Below, in pieces: positions 33,579-42,374 of a stretch of 47,418 bases of DNA. How positions within the stretch are numbered: the stretch's first letter is position 1; the number at the start of each line of letters is the position of its first letter. The notes below the pieces were generated by a model. It did no database searches and was not told the origin of the DNA. It saw nothing but the letters and a program-made list of their open reading frames with translations. Source of the DNA: Candidatus Nanopelagicales bacterium (GTDB lineage: Bacteria > Actinomycetota > Actinomycetes > S36-B12 > CAIYMF01); the NCBI GenBank assembly GCA_017882705.1, contig JADGOZ010000077.1, positions 1-47,418 on the forward strand, read 5' to 3'. The translations under genes and the position numbers were made by a program.

Positions 33579-34561
33579 TGGCCGCGACGACGATGGCGAA
33601 GGCGATCAACGCCGGCCTGCGCAAGGCGCTCGAGAACGACCCCAAGGTCCTGCTCATGGGCGAGGACATCGGCAAGCTCGGCGGCGTCTTCCGCGTGACC
33701 GACGGCCTGCAGAAGGACTTCGGCGAGGCGCGCGTCATCGACTCGCCGCTCGCCGAGAGCGGGATCGTCGGCACCGCGGTCGGCCTCGCGATGCGCGGGT
33801 TCCGCCCGGTCGTCGAGATCCAGTTCGACGGTTTCGTGTTCCCCGCGTTCGACCAGATCGTCACGCAGGTCGCCAAGCACAACGCCCGATCCGCGGGACG
33901 CACGCCGATGCCCATCACGATCCGCATCCCCTACGGCGGCGGCATCGGCGCCGTCGAGCACCACAGCGAGTCGCCCGAGGCCTACTTCGCCCACACCGCA
34001 GGGCTTCGCGTCATATCGCCGTCGAACCCGCTCGACGCGTTCGTCATGGTGCAGCAGGCCATCGCGTGCCCCGACCCGGTGATCTTCTTCGAGCCGAAGC
34101 GCCGCTACTGGGACAAGGCCGACATCGACGAGAGCATCGACATCGCGTCGGCGCCCTCGCCGTTCCAGGCCCGCGTCGTACGCCCGGGGTCGTCGATCAC
34201 GGTCGCGTGCTACGGCCCGATGGTCCGCACCGTCCTCGAGGCGGCGACGGCCGCCGCGGCCGACGGCACCGACATCGAGGTGATCGACCTGCGCACGATC
34301 TCGCCGCTCGACGTGGAGACCGTGGCCGCGTCGGTACGCCGTACCGGGAGGCTCGTCGTCGTGCACGAGGCGCCGGTGTTCCTCGGGCTCGGCGCCGAGC
34401 TCGCGGCGCGCATCACCGAGCAGTGCTTCTACTCCCTCGAGGCGCCGGTGATCCGGGTCGGCGGCTACCACACGCCCTACCCGCCGTCCCGGCTCGAGGA
34501 GGACTACCTCCCCGACCTCGACCGCGTGCTCGACGGCGTCGACCGCGCGCTGGCCTTCTGA
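33578..34561 (+). CDS. bkdB: 2-oxoacid dehydrogenase E1 component, beta subunit
   Basis: The 327-aa partner of E1-alpha has the transketolase pyrimidine-binding domain (MGEDIGKLGGVFRVT, SPLAESGIVGTAVGLAMRG, IRIPYGGGIGAVEHHSES) and the transketolase C-terminal domain (RTGRLVVVHEAP). The ATG at 33578 overlaps the E1-alpha stop, and the gene ends 13 bp before E2. It is the middle member of a standard E1a-E1b-E2 operon. Confidence 0.93.
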   Translation: MAATTMAKAINAGLRKALENDPKVLLMGEDIGKLGGVFRVTDGLQKDFGEARVIDSPLAESGIVGTAVGLAMRGFRPVVEIQFDGFVFPAFDQIVTQVAKHNARSAGRTPMPITIRIPYGGGIGAVEHHSESPEAYFAHTAGLRVISPSNPLDAFVMVQQAIACPDPVIFFEPKRRYWDKADIDESIDIASAPSPFQARVVRPGSSITVACYGPMVRTVLEAATAAAADGTDIEVIDLRTISPLDVETVAASVRRTGRLVVVHEAPVFLGLGAELAARITEQCFYSLEAPVIRVGGYHTPYPPSRLEEDYLPDLDRVLDGVDRALAF

Positions 34562-34574
34562 GGTGGTGCCCGAC

Positions 34575-36005
34575 ATGACCGACACCAAGACCTTCAACCT
34601 CCCCGACGTGGGCGAGGGCCTCACCGAGGCCGAGATCCTCACCTGGCACGTGAAGCCGGGCGACACGGTCACGGTCAACCAGACCATCGTCGAGATCGAG
34701 ACCGCCAAGGCCGCCGTCGAGCTCCCCTGCCCCTACGCCGGCGTCATCACCGAGCTCTTCGTCGCCGAGGGCGACGTCGTGCTCGTCGGCACCCCGATCC
34801 TCACCATCGCCACCTCGGGTCCGACCACCACGCAGGCGCCGGGCCCGGGGGCCGCCCGACCGGAGGTCGCGCAGGCGATCGGCTCGCTGCCGACGTCCGC
34901 GGCTCCGGCCGCGCGCGAGGCGGTGCTGGTCGGCTATGGCGTGAAGCAGACGGGCACGCCGCAGCGCCGCGCCCGCGTGCTCGCCCACGACCCGCACGGC
35001 ACCACCGCGCCCGAGGCCGGCCCGCCCGGCGAGGCCGTGAAGCCGGTGCGGCACGGGGGTCTCGAGATCGGCCGCCACGCCGAGGAGGTCCTCTCGCGGC
35101 GCGCGGCCGTCCTCGCCAAGCCACCGGTACGCCGGCTGGCGAAGGACCTCCACGTGGACCTCTCCGTGGTCGACCCCACCGGCGCCGGCGGCGTCATCAC
35201 GAGAGCCGACGTCGAGCGGACCGCCATGCTCACGGCAGCCGTGAGCACGGAGAGCCGTCCGGCGTCGACCCGGACGACGCCGCTCATGCGCGACGCGTCG
35301 ACGCCGCGGGAGGTGCGGACCCCGATCAAGGGGGTCACGAAGGTGATGGCCGAGGCGATGGTGGCGTCGGCGTTCACCGCGCCGCACGTCACCGAGTGGG
35401 TCGAGGTCGACGTGACCCGCACGCTCGACCTCGTCGATCGCCTGCGCACGCGTCCGCAGTTCGAGGGCGTCAAGGTGAGTCCGCTGCTGCTCGTCGCGAC
35501 CGGTCTGATCCGCGCGGCCCGAGCGCACCCGGGAGTCAACGCGACCTGGGACGCTGCGGCCGGCGAGATCGTGACGAAGAACTACGTGAACCTCGGCATC
35601 GCCGCAGCGACTCCGCGCGGACTCGTCGTACCGAACGTGAAGGACGCGGATCTGCTCGACCTCGTCGGGCTCGCCCGCGCGCTGCAGGACCTGGTCGAGA
35701 CCGCGCGTGCCGGTCGCACCAGTCCGGCCGACATGGCGGGCGGCACCATCACCATCACCAACGTCGGCGTCTTCGGCGTGGATGGCGGAACTCCCATCAT
35801 CAACCCCGGCGAGTCGGCCATCCTGTGCATGGGCCGCGCGGTGGCCAAGCCGTGGGTCGTCGAAGGAGAGGTGCGGGTGCGCCAGGTCATGCAGCTCACG
35901 CTGTCGTTCGACCATCGGCTCGTCGACGGCGCGCTGGGGTCGCAGGTCCTCGCGTCGGTCGCGCGCTTCCTCGAGGACCCGGCGGTCGAGCTTGTCCTCG
36001 GCTGA
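34575..36005 (+). CDS. bkdC: Dihydrolipoyl acyltransferase (E2)
   Basis: The 476-aa core subunit of the complex has one lipoyl domain (residues 1-80, lipoyl-Lys45 in EIETAKAAVEL), an E1/E3-binding domain (about 180-215, PPVRRLAKDLHVDLSVVD) and a catalytic acyltransferase domain with SFDHRLVDGA (His and Asp active-site pair). ATG 34575 is chosen because GAGGTGG lies just upstream; GTG 34563 is an alternative. The dihydrolipoamide dehydrogenase (E3) gene is not in the window and must be supplied from elsewhere. Confidence 0.93.
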   Translation: MTDTKTFNLPDVGEGLTEAEILTWHVKPGDTVTVNQTIVEIETAKAAVELPCPYAGVITELFVAEGDVVLVGTPILTIATSGPTTTQAPGPGAARPEVAQAIGSLPTSAAPAAREAVLVGYGVKQTGTPQRRARVLAHDPHGTTAPEAGPPGEAVKPVRHGGLEIGRHAEEVLSRRAAVLAKPPVRRLAKDLHVDLSVVDPTGAGGVITRADVERTAMLTAAVSTESRPASTRTTPLMRDASTPREVRTPIKGVTKVMAEAMVASAFTAPHVTEWVEVDVTRTLDLVDRLRTRPQFEGVKVSPLLLVATGLIRAARAHPGVNATWDAAAGEIVTKNYVNLGIAAATPRGLVVPNVKDADLLDLVGLARALQDLVETARAGRTSPADMAGGTITITNVGVFGVDGGTPIINPGESAILCMGRAVAKPWVVEGEVRVRQVMQLTLSFDHRLVDGALGSQVLASVARFLEDPAVELVLG

Positions 36006-37233
36006 CGGAGCCGCTGGTGCCGGAGCCTCGGGTGACGGTTCCGCGGTCGAGCACCCGTCCGGGCGTCTCGTCGAGCCCGGCACCGACGAGCGGTCGCGCC
36101 GCGCGACGCTCGACAACTGGCTCGATGCCGACCACATCGCGTGGTCGGTGCGGCACGTGCGCGAGCTCATCCCGACCGAGCGGATCCGCTCGTCGCCGTC
36201 GCCGCGCGCGCTGCCCGAGCGGCTCGACCCCGCGTTGCTCGACCTCACGGTCGAGGCGCACGACGGCGCGGTGCGGCTCGGGGACCTGCTGCGCGAGCGC
36301 GAGCGCGACGCCCTGCTCGTCGTGCACCGCGGCGAGGTCGTGCTCGACTGGCTCGCGCCGGGCGTGCGCACCGACGAGCAGCACCTCGTCTTCAGCGTCA
36401 CGAAGTCGGTCACCGGCCTGCTCGCCGGCGCGCTCGCGACCCGCGGCCAGCTCGACCTCGAGGCCTGCGTCGGAGACCTCGTGCCCGAGGTGGCGGGCAG
36501 CGCCTTCGCCACGGCGACCGTGCGCCAGCTGATGGACATGGAGGCGTCGTTCGCCTTCGTCGAGGACTACACGCCCGGACCCGACGTCGAGGCCTACCGG
36601 CATGCCGCGGGCTGGTACCCCGCGCCGCCGGGATCGCCCGCGCTGCGGGACTTCCTGGCCACGCGGGTGCCCGACGGCCCGCACGGCGAGCGCTTCCGCT
36701 ACCTCTCGCCGACGATCGACCTGCTCGGCTGGATCTGCGCGCGTGCCGCGGGCACGACCTGGGCCGAGGCCGTGGAGCGCCACCTCTGGCAGCCGTGCGG
36801 CGCCGAGCTCGGCGCGAGCGTCACGCTCGACCGCGAGGGCACGCCGCGAGCCGCGGGCGGGATGAGCGCTCTGCCGCGCGACCTCGCGCGTCTCGGACTC
36901 GTCGTCGCCGAGCGCGGTGCGGGGATCGTGAGCGAGGAGTTCCTCGACGACCTGCTGCACGCCGGGCACCGCGAGCAGTGGAAGCGCGGCGACTTCGCCG
37001 ACATGTGGGTCGACGGCGCCTACCGCTCAGGGTGGTACACGCCCAACCTCGACCCCGACGTCGTGCTCGGTGTCGGCATCTACGGCCAGATGCTCTACGT
37101 CGACGTCCCGAGGCAGGTCGTCGTCGTCGTCCTGTCGTCCTGGTCCGAGCCCGACGACGAGGACTGGCACCAGGACAACCACACCCTCTGCCGCACGCTC
37201 GCCCACCACCTCTCCCCGACGTCACTGGCGTAA
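35992..37233 (+). CDS. Beta-lactamase-fold serine hydrolase
   Basis: The ~413-aa serine hydrolase of the class C beta-lactamase/esterase superfamily has its nucleophile motif SVTK (Ser135, Lys138) in LVFSVTKSVTGLLAGAL. The remainder (YLSPTIDLLGWI, GGMSALPRDLARLG, GVGIYGQMLYVD) fits this superfamily. No export signal is seen, so it is probably a cytoplasmic esterase or amidase. The start is uncertain: TTG 35992 overlaps the E2 stop, and later GTG codons are possible. It follows the E2 gene directly and may be in its operon. The TAA stop sits inside palindrome C. Confidence 0.85.
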   Translation: MSSADGAAGAGASGDGSAVEHPSGRLVEPGTDERSRRATLDNWLDADHIAWSVRHVRELIPTERIRSSPSPRALPERLDPALLDLTVEAHDGAVRLGDLLRERERDALLVVHRGEVVLDWLAPGVRTDEQHLVFSVTKSVTGLLAGALATRGQLDLEACVGDLVPEVAGSAFATATVRQLMDMEASFAFVEDYTPGPDVEAYRHAAGWYPAPPGSPALRDFLATRVPDGPHGERFRYLSPTIDLLGWICARAAGTTWAEAVERHLWQPCGAELGASVTLDREGTPRAAGGMSALPRDLARLGLVVAERGAGIVSEEFLDDLLHAGHREQWKRGDFADMWVDGAYRSGWYTPNLDPDVVLGVGIYGQMLYVDVPRQVVVVVLSSWSEPDDEDWHQDNHTLCRTLAHHLSPTSLA

Positions 37234-37276
37234 GTGCGAAGCTGGAGACCTCCAGCTCGACAGTTGCGCCAGTGAC
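37221..37276. repeat. 56-bp palindromic repeat, copy C
   Basis: The ends are GTCACTGGCGTAA (37221-37233) and TTGCGCCAGTGAC (37264-37276), complementary at 12 of 13 positions. An inner 8-bp stem AGCTGGAG/CTCCAGCT closes on a 2-nt centre, so nearly the whole 56 bp folds into one hairpin. The stop of the serine hydrolase gene is within the left arm. Confidence 0.8.
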
Positions 37277-37282
37277 GTGCGG

Positions 37283-38137
37283 CTACGGCGTGATCGCCAG
37301 GGACTCGAGGACGCGGCCGGCCAGCTCGGGGTCGCCCGTGACCCGTGCCCGCTCGAGGACGTCGGGTGCGGTGACGTCGAGGCGCCCGGCGCCGAGCCGT
37401 GCGTAGGTCTCCCAGTCGGTGTCGAGTGCGAGCGTCGGCGCCGCCGGCCGCGAGACCCCGTCGATGTCGACGCCGCGCAGGTCGTCGTCGATCCCTGCCC
37501 ACCGCTCGAACGCGATCGGTCCGGTGACGGTGATGTGGAACGTCGTTCCCGCGGGCGCCTCGATGCTGCGCGCGAGGACGTACGACGTGGACCGCGCCAT
37601 CTGCAGCGCGGAGACCTGCGCGCCGGGGGTCGCGAGGTCGCCGGGGTGCGCGACCGCGCGCCGCACGTCCTGCAGGTGCGTCCACGAGTCGAAGATCCGG
37701 ATGCGCAGCAGGCGCTCGAGGGGCACGAGGCTGCCGAAGACTCCCATCACCTCGCTCTCGAGCGAGAGGTCGTCGAGCTCCATGATCTGCGCGAGGCGCA
37801 CGTCGATCAGCGTGTCGAGCTCGTTGCACGCGTCGACCTGAGACAGGGCGCGGCGTACGTCGACGCCGGTCTCCGTCATCCGAGCGAAGTCGCCCTCGAC
37901 GTGCGGGAACCTCGACCAGTCCATCTCGTGCTCGGGGTCGCGACGCCCGGCGAGGAACGCCTCGATCCAGGCGAGATGGCGTACGACGTCCCCGGCGCTC
38001 CATCCCGGGCACTCGGTCGGCGCCTCCCACTGCTCCGGCGTCACGACCCGGCCGAGCATGCTCACGGCGCGCAGCGTCTGCTCCCACGAGTCGAGCAGGG
38101 TGCGCAGGTCGTAGGTCTCGGCAGCCATCGCGGTCAT
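37283..38137 (-). CDS. Maleylpyruvate isomerase-family mycothiol-dependent-type enzyme
   Basis: The 284-aa protein has a DinB-like four-helix N-terminal domain (about residues 12-170) with the metal/mycothiol-site pattern VTPEQWEAPTECPGWSAGDV and VVRHLAWIE, and a His in FDSWTHLQDVRRA. A C-terminal SCP2-like domain follows (FHITVTGPIAFERW). Family members catalyse mycothiol-dependent isomerisation or thiol transfer; the substrate is unknown. A leaderless-type TAGCCT lies exactly 6 nt before ATG 38137. It is divergent from the acyl-CoA ligase gene. Confidence 0.88.
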   Translation of the reverse strand: MTAMAAETYDLRTLLDSWEQTLRAVSMLGRVVTPEQWEAPTECPGWSAGDVVRHLAWIEAFLAGRRDPEHEMDWSRFPHVEGDFARMTETGVDVRRALSQVDACNELDTLIDVRLAQIMELDDLSLESEVMGVFGSLVPLERLLRIRIFDSWTHLQDVRRAVAHPGDLATPGAQVSALQMARSTSYVLARSIEAPAGTTFHITVTGPIAFERWAGIDDDLRGVDIDGVSRPAAPTLALDTDWETYARLGAGRLDVTAPDVLERARVTGDPELAGRVLESLAITP

Positions 38138-38143
38138 GCCCGG

Positions 38144-38149
38144 AGGCTA
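38144..38149 (-). promoter_or_regulatory. -10 element, leaderless type (mycothiol-type enzyme)
   Basis: On the minus strand TAGCCT ends exactly 6 nt before ATG 38137. Confidence 0.55.
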
Positions 38150-38180
38150 GTCCGCACCGCGCGTGCGGCAGGATCGAACC

Positions 38181-39650
38181 GTGAGTCTCACCGCCGGCTG
38201 GGCCGGGCGCTGGCGCGCCGACCCCGGCCGCGTCGTGCTCGTCGACGCCGCGGACGGTCGCACGGTCACCGCGCGTGCGCTGGACACGCGCACGGCTGGC
38301 GTCGCCGCACGGCTCAGCGCCGTCGGGGTCCGTCCCGCGGACCGGGTCCTTCTCTCCTGCGGACAGTCCCTCGAGACGGTGATCGCCTATGTCGGGATCC
38401 TGCGGCTCGGCGGCGTCGTCGTCCCCGCGAACACGGCCTACACGGCCGGCGAGCTCGGACACATCGTCGCGGACGTGCGCCCCGTGCTCGCGATCCTCGA
38501 CGACCCCGCGCGCGCGAGCGCCCTCCCGCAGCCGCTGCCGCTCGGCGCCCACCGGGCCGACCTCACCACGCTCGACGGCACGAGCGAGGGCTGGGCCGCG
38601 CTCGACGACGCGGCGGACGAGGAACCTGCGATGGTCGCCTACACGAGCGGCACCACGGGTCGCCCCAAGGGCGCGGTGCTCTCGCAACGCAACCTGAGCG
38701 CCGGTGCTGAGGCGCTCGTGCAGGCATGGGGCTGGACACCGGACGACCGGCTCGTGCACGCGCTGCCGATGTTCCACATGCACGGGCTCGGCGCCGCGAT
38801 CAACGGATCGCTGACCGCGGGCGCGTCGATGGTCGTGCTGCCGCGCTTCGACCCCGCGGCCGTGGCCGACGCGGCAGCGGCGTACGACGCGACGATGTAC
38901 TTCGGCGTGCCCACGATGTACGCGCGGCTGCGCGACACCGGGCATCTCGCGGCGCTCTCCGGGCTGCGGCTGCTCGTGTCTGGGTCGGCGCCGCTGGATC
39001 CCGTTCTGTTCCAGGCGATCGCGGTGCAGGCGGGTCAGGCGCCGATCGAGCGCTATGGCATGAGCGAGACCGTGATGCTCACGTCGAACCCGCTGCACGG
39101 CGAGCGCCGCGCGGGCTCGGTCGGCCGGCCGCTTCCCGGCGTGCACGTGCGGCTCGGCGAGGGCGACGGCGTCGAGGTGACCGGGCCGAACGTGTTCGGC
39201 GGCTACTGGGAGCGGCCCGAGGCCAACGCGGAGGCGTTCACGCCCGACGGCTGGTTCCGCACGGGCGACATCGGCGAGCTCGATGCCGACGGCTACCTCC
39301 GCCTGGTCGGCCGTGCGAGCGACCTCGTGATCACCGGCGGCTACAACGTCTACCCGCGCGAGGTCGAGGACGCCGTCCTCGAGCACCCGGACGTGATCGA
39401 CGTCGCGGTCGTCGGCGTCCCCGACGACACCTGGGGCGAGACCGTCGCCGCCTACGTCGTGCTCCGCACCGACCTCGCGGCGGATCCCGCCCACGCCGCG
39501 CAGATCGGCGATGCGCTCTCCGCGCACGTCTCGTCACGGCTCGCGGCGTACAAGCGGCCGCGGCGCTGGACGGTTGTGACGGACCTCCCGCGCAACGCCA
39601 TGGGCAAGGTCCGCCGCGACCTCCTGCGCACCCCGCCCCCTGCGATGTAA
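38181..39650 (+). CDS. AMP-forming acyl-CoA ligase (malonyl-CoA synthetase-like)
   Basis: The 489-aa ANL-superfamily enzyme activates a carboxylic acid to its CoA ester via an adenylate. The P-loop is YTSGTTGRPKGAVLS, then YGMSETVM (A5), GWFRTGDIGELDADGYLRLV (A7), GRASDLVITGGYNVYPREVE (A8) and the catalytic Lys near the C-terminus (RNAMGKVRRDLL). The short length and RYGMSET-type A5 recall malonyl-CoA synthetases (MatB), but the acid is not certain. GTG 38181 is chosen; CAGGAT lies exactly 6 nt upstream. The TAA stop sits inside palindrome D. Confidence 0.9.
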   Translation: MSLTAGWAGRWRADPGRVVLVDAADGRTVTARALDTRTAGVAARLSAVGVRPADRVLLSCGQSLETVIAYVGILRLGGVVVPANTAYTAGELGHIVADVRPVLAILDDPARASALPQPLPLGAHRADLTTLDGTSEGWAALDDAADEEPAMVAYTSGTTGRPKGAVLSQRNLSAGAEALVQAWGWTPDDRLVHALPMFHMHGLGAAINGSLTAGASMVVLPRFDPAAVADAAAAYDATMYFGVPTMYARLRDTGHLAALSGLRLLVSGSAPLDPVLFQAIAVQAGQAPIERYGMSETVMLTSNPLHGERRAGSVGRPLPGVHVRLGEGDGVEVTGPNVFGGYWERPEANAEAFTPDGWFRTGDIGELDADGYLRLVGRASDLVITGGYNVYPREVEDAVLEHPDVIDVAVVGVPDDTWGETVAAYVVLRTDLAADPAHAAQIGDALSAHVSSRLAAYKRPRRWTVVTDLPRNAMGKVRRDLLRTPPPAM

Positions 39651-39701
39651 CTGGTGGTGTGGTCGCTACCCGGCCCCGGAAGCCACCGCAGCACCAGTTA
39701 C
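39647..39701. repeat. 55-bp palindromic repeat, copy D
   Basis: The ends are GTAACTGGTG (39647-39656) and CACCAGTTAC (39692-39701), perfect complements. Pairing continues inward with a few mismatches to a GC-rich centre. It begins in the last codon and stop of the acyl-CoA ligase gene and ends 32 bp before the next gene. Confidence 0.8.
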
Positions 39702-39733
39702 GTCGGATCCGCCGGGTCGGGGATGATGTCGGC

Positions 39734-40507
39734 ATGACCCGTGTGGCGCTGATCCAGCTGGACGTGAACGACGCCGAGACGGTCGCGGAGCGCGTCGAGC
39801 GGGCGGGCAGGATCGTCGAGGGGCTCGTCGACGTCGACCTCGCGGTGCTCCCTGAGCTCTGGCACGTCGGCGCGTTCGACCTCGAGGCCGCCCGCGAGCA
39901 CGCCGAACCGCTCGACGGCCTCGTCGTCACCCGGATGCGCGCGGCGGCGGCGAAGGCGGGTATCTGGCTGCACACCGGGTCCTTCGCCGAGCTCGCGGGC
40001 GGACACCGCTACAACACGTCGGTCGTCCTCGACCGGAGCGGCGACATCCTGGCGACGTATCGCAAGCAGCACCTGTTCGGCTGGGAGGACGGCGAGCCCT
40101 CGGTGATGACGGCGGGCGACACCCTCGTCGTGCTCCCGACACCGCTCGGCGCCACCGGCCTCGCGACCTGCTACGACCTGCGCTTCCCCGAGCTCTACCG
40201 TCGTCTCGTCGACTCCGGCACGGAGACGTTCCTCATGGCCTCGGGCTGGCCGATGCCGCGCATCGAGCACTGGTCGGTGCTGCTGCGCGCCCGGGCGATC
40301 GAGAACCAGGCGTGGGTCGTGGCGTGCAACACCGCGGGCACGCACAACGGTGTGCTCATGGGTGGGCGCTCGGCCGTGATCGATCCGCGGGGCACGGTCG
40401 TCGCCGAGGCCGGTGACGACGAGGAGATCCTCTACGCCGAGGTCGACCCGGCCGCCGTGCGCGAGTGGCGTCTGGCCTTCCCCGTGCTCGCCGACCGCCG
40501 GATGTAG
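39734..40507 (+). CDS. Nitrilase-superfamily carbon-nitrogen hydrolase
   Basis: The 257-aa amidase has the Glu-Lys-Cys triad: Glu41 in VLPELWH, Lys111 in YRKQHLFG and Cys146 in ATCYDLRFPE. It is close to the omega-amidase/Nit2 type, which hydrolyses oxoacid amides or deaminated glutathione. ATG 39734 is 6 nt after GATGAT and has no ribosome site. It lies 83 bp after the acyl-CoA ligase gene, with palindrome D between, so co-transcription is not assured. Confidence 0.92.
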   Translation: MTRVALIQLDVNDAETVAERVERAGRIVEGLVDVDLAVLPELWHVGAFDLEAAREHAEPLDGLVVTRMRAAAAKAGIWLHTGSFAELAGGHRYNTSVVLDRSGDILATYRKQHLFGWEDGEPSVMTAGDTLVVLPTPLGATGLATCYDLRFPELYRRLVDSGTETFLMASGWPMPRIEHWSVLLRARAIENQAWVVACNTAGTHNGVLMGGRSAVIDPRGTVVAEAGDDEEILYAEVDPAAVREWRLAFPVLADRRM

Positions 40508-40593
40508 CCCCGCTCGTGGTCGAGCGCGAGCTGCGTCAGCCAGTCGCACCGCGGCGAGTCCGGGAGCGCGCCGGTTCCTGGGGCGCGTCGCGG

Positions 40594-41160
40594 TCACTTC
40601 CCGAGCTGTGTCGACCTCACCGGTGCCGAGTCCCGGCCGTACGTCGTCCACTCGCCCACTTGCCGCCCGCGGTCGAAGGAACCGGTGCGCAGCAGCGAGC
40701 CGTCCTTGCGCCACCACTGCCACGTGCCGTGCAGCTCGCCGTCCTTCACCTTGCCCTTCGCCTTGAGCCCGCCGTCGTCGTAGAAGTCGCGCCGGAACCC
40801 CTTGCTGTCCGGGGTCGTGGCGGCCTCCTGCAGCCGCGCCTTGATGACGGCGCGGAGGATCGACCTGGGGAGGGGCGCGTCGACGGCGAACCGGACCGTG
40901 CCCTTGGCCAGGTCGTAGCCGGTGAGCGTGTCGGCGAGGCCATCGAGCGTGGTGCCGGAGTGGGGGAAGAACGCGCAGTGCCGCTTGCTCGCGCCGATCC
41001 CGGCGACCGCGGTGCCGTCGACCCGCCAGGACGGCATGCCGTAGGCCAGGCACTCCTCGGCGCGGGGCAGGAGGGTGCCGATGGTCGCGCGCATCGCGGT
41101 CAGGGTGCTGCGCTGCGGCTCGGGCTGTGCGGAGATGTAGGCCGTGACGTCGTCGTCCAT
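40594..41160 (-). CDS. DUF1801 domain protein with YwqK/MORN-like tail
   Basis: 188 aa. The first ~125 residues are a DUF1801/YdhG-type domain (YISAQPEPQRSTLTAMRATI, ECLAYGMPSWRVDGTAVAGI, HCAFFPHSGTTLD), a small fold of unknown function. The tail has two MORN-like repeats (YDDGGLKAKGKVKDGELHG and RKDGSLLRTGSFDRGRQVGE) like those in the YwqK antitoxin family. The combination in one polypeptide is noteworthy. Its role is unknown. It lies convergent with the nitrilase gene. Confidence 0.82.
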   Translation of the reverse strand: MDDDVTAYISAQPEPQRSTLTAMRATIGTLLPRAEECLAYGMPSWRVDGTAVAGIGASKRHCAFFPHSGTTLDGLADTLTGYDLAKGTVRFAVDAPLPRSILRAVIKARLQEAATTPDSKGFRRDFYDDGGLKAKGKVKDGELHGTWQWWRKDGSLLRTGSFDRGRQVGEWTTYGRDSAPVRSTQLGK

Positions 41161-41207
41161 GCCGCAGATTCAACCCCACTTCCCGGGCAAGAAAGGGTCG
41201 GGCGGGG

Positions 41208-41783
41208 TCAGAGGTCTGCGAGGAAGGCGAGGACGCGGTCGCGCAGGAGGGAGGCGGCGGCCTCGTCGTAGTCCGGCAGGGAGCTGTCGGCGAACAGGTG
41301 ACGGTCGCCGGGGTAGAGGAACAGCTCGGCATCCTCGGACTCGGCGACCAGAGCGCGAGCCGCATCGATGTCGCCCTCGTCGACGAAGAACGGGTCGTGG
41401 TCCATCGCGTGGATCTGGACCGGCACGTTCGCGGGCCAGGACGGGCCGAACTCCGTCACCGGAACGGCCGCCGCGACCAGCAACGCTCCTCGGGCCCCCG
41501 GGCGGTTCTGCGCCAGCGCCTGGGCCGGCAGCACGCCGAGGGAGAAGCCGGCGTAGACCAGCCCGGCGGGCAGGCCTTCGGCTGCGGCGACACCTCGCCC
41601 GATCACCTCGCCGAAGCCGATCTCCTGCGCGTGGGCGACACCCTCCTGCACGGTCGCGAAGGTGCGACCGGAGTAGAGGTCCGGCGTGTGCACCGTGTGC
41701 CCCGCGGCGCGCAGGTCGTCGGCGAACGCGAGAACGCCGTCGGTCAGCCCGTGGGCGTGGTGGAAGAGCAGGATCTCGGCCAT
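41208..41783 (-). CDS. Dienelactone hydrolase-family alpha/beta hydrolase
   Basis: The 191-aa alpha/beta hydrolase begins with a short DLH-type N-terminus (ILLFHHAHGLTDGVLAFADD). Its nucleophile elbow is AGFSLGV, so Ser replaces the Cys of classical dienelactone hydrolases. Later Asp (HDPFFVDEGD) and His (YPGDRHLF) complete a triad. The substrate is unknown. GGGAG lies before ATG 41783. It is divergent from a small membrane-protein gene. Confidence 0.88.
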   Translation of the reverse strand: MAEILLFHHAHGLTDGVLAFADDLRAAGHTVHTPDLYSGRTFATVQEGVAHAQEIGFGEVIGRGVAAAEGLPAGLVYAGFSLGVLPAQALAQNRPGARGALLVAAAVPVTEFGPSWPANVPVQIHAMDHDPFFVDEGDIDAARALVAESEDAELFLYPGDRHLFADSSLPDYDEAAASLLRDRVLAFLADL

Positions 41784-41819
41784 GGTTGACTCCCGGACGG
41801 ATCGGTCGAAGGAGGGCCC

Positions 41820-42338
41820 ATGACATCAGATCCGTCCGACACCGTCGACGACGCGACCGATGCGGGACGGCGCCATCTCGAGCTGGTGCGCGAGTCCCTG
41901 ACCATGGCCCTCTACGTGAGCCTCTCGCTGCTCGCCGTCCTCATCGCGATGCCCGTGGCGGCTCAGGACAACCGGGTGGAGGCCGGTCTCGTCGTGCTGG
42001 GCACGGCAGTCGGTCTCGTGCTCGCCCACCACCTCGCGTTCCGCATGTCCACGCGGCTGGTCAACGGCGGGCTGCTCACGCCCGAGAGCGTCCACGCGCT
42101 GAAGGCCCAGGCGATGGGCGGCCTCCCCGTGGCGGTGCTGGCCGCGCTGCCGGTGTTCGTGCTCGGCGAGGAGCCGGGCGAGACCGTGTCGGAGCTGCTC
42201 CTCCTCGCGTTCGTCGCGCTCGTCGGCTACCGCAGCGCTCGTTACACCTCGGGCCGGACCCGGTCCCTGCTCTACGTCGGATTCCTCGTGCTCGCCGTGG
42301 CGGGCGTGCTGCTCGTCAAGCTGGCCGTCGGCCACTGA
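41820..42338 (+). CDS. Small integral membrane protein, unknown function
   Basis: The 172-aa protein has an acidic soluble N-terminus (about 25 residues) and four hydrophobic helices (roughly 30-50, 55-73, 98-118 and 125-168 in two segments). No family was recognised. AAGGAGG precedes ATG 41820. It converges with the alpha/beta-hydrolase membrane protein. Confidence 0.85.
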   Translation: MTSDPSDTVDDATDAGRRHLELVRESLTMALYVSLSLLAVLIAMPVAAQDNRVEAGLVVLGTAVGLVLAHHLAFRMSTRLVNGGLLTPESVHALKAQAMGGLPVAVLAALPVFVLGEEPGETVSELLLLAFVALVGYRSARYTSGRTRSLLYVGFLVLAVAGVLLVKLAVGH

Positions 42339-42374
42339 CGGCCTCGGTCGCACCGTACGATCGACGCTGACGGG

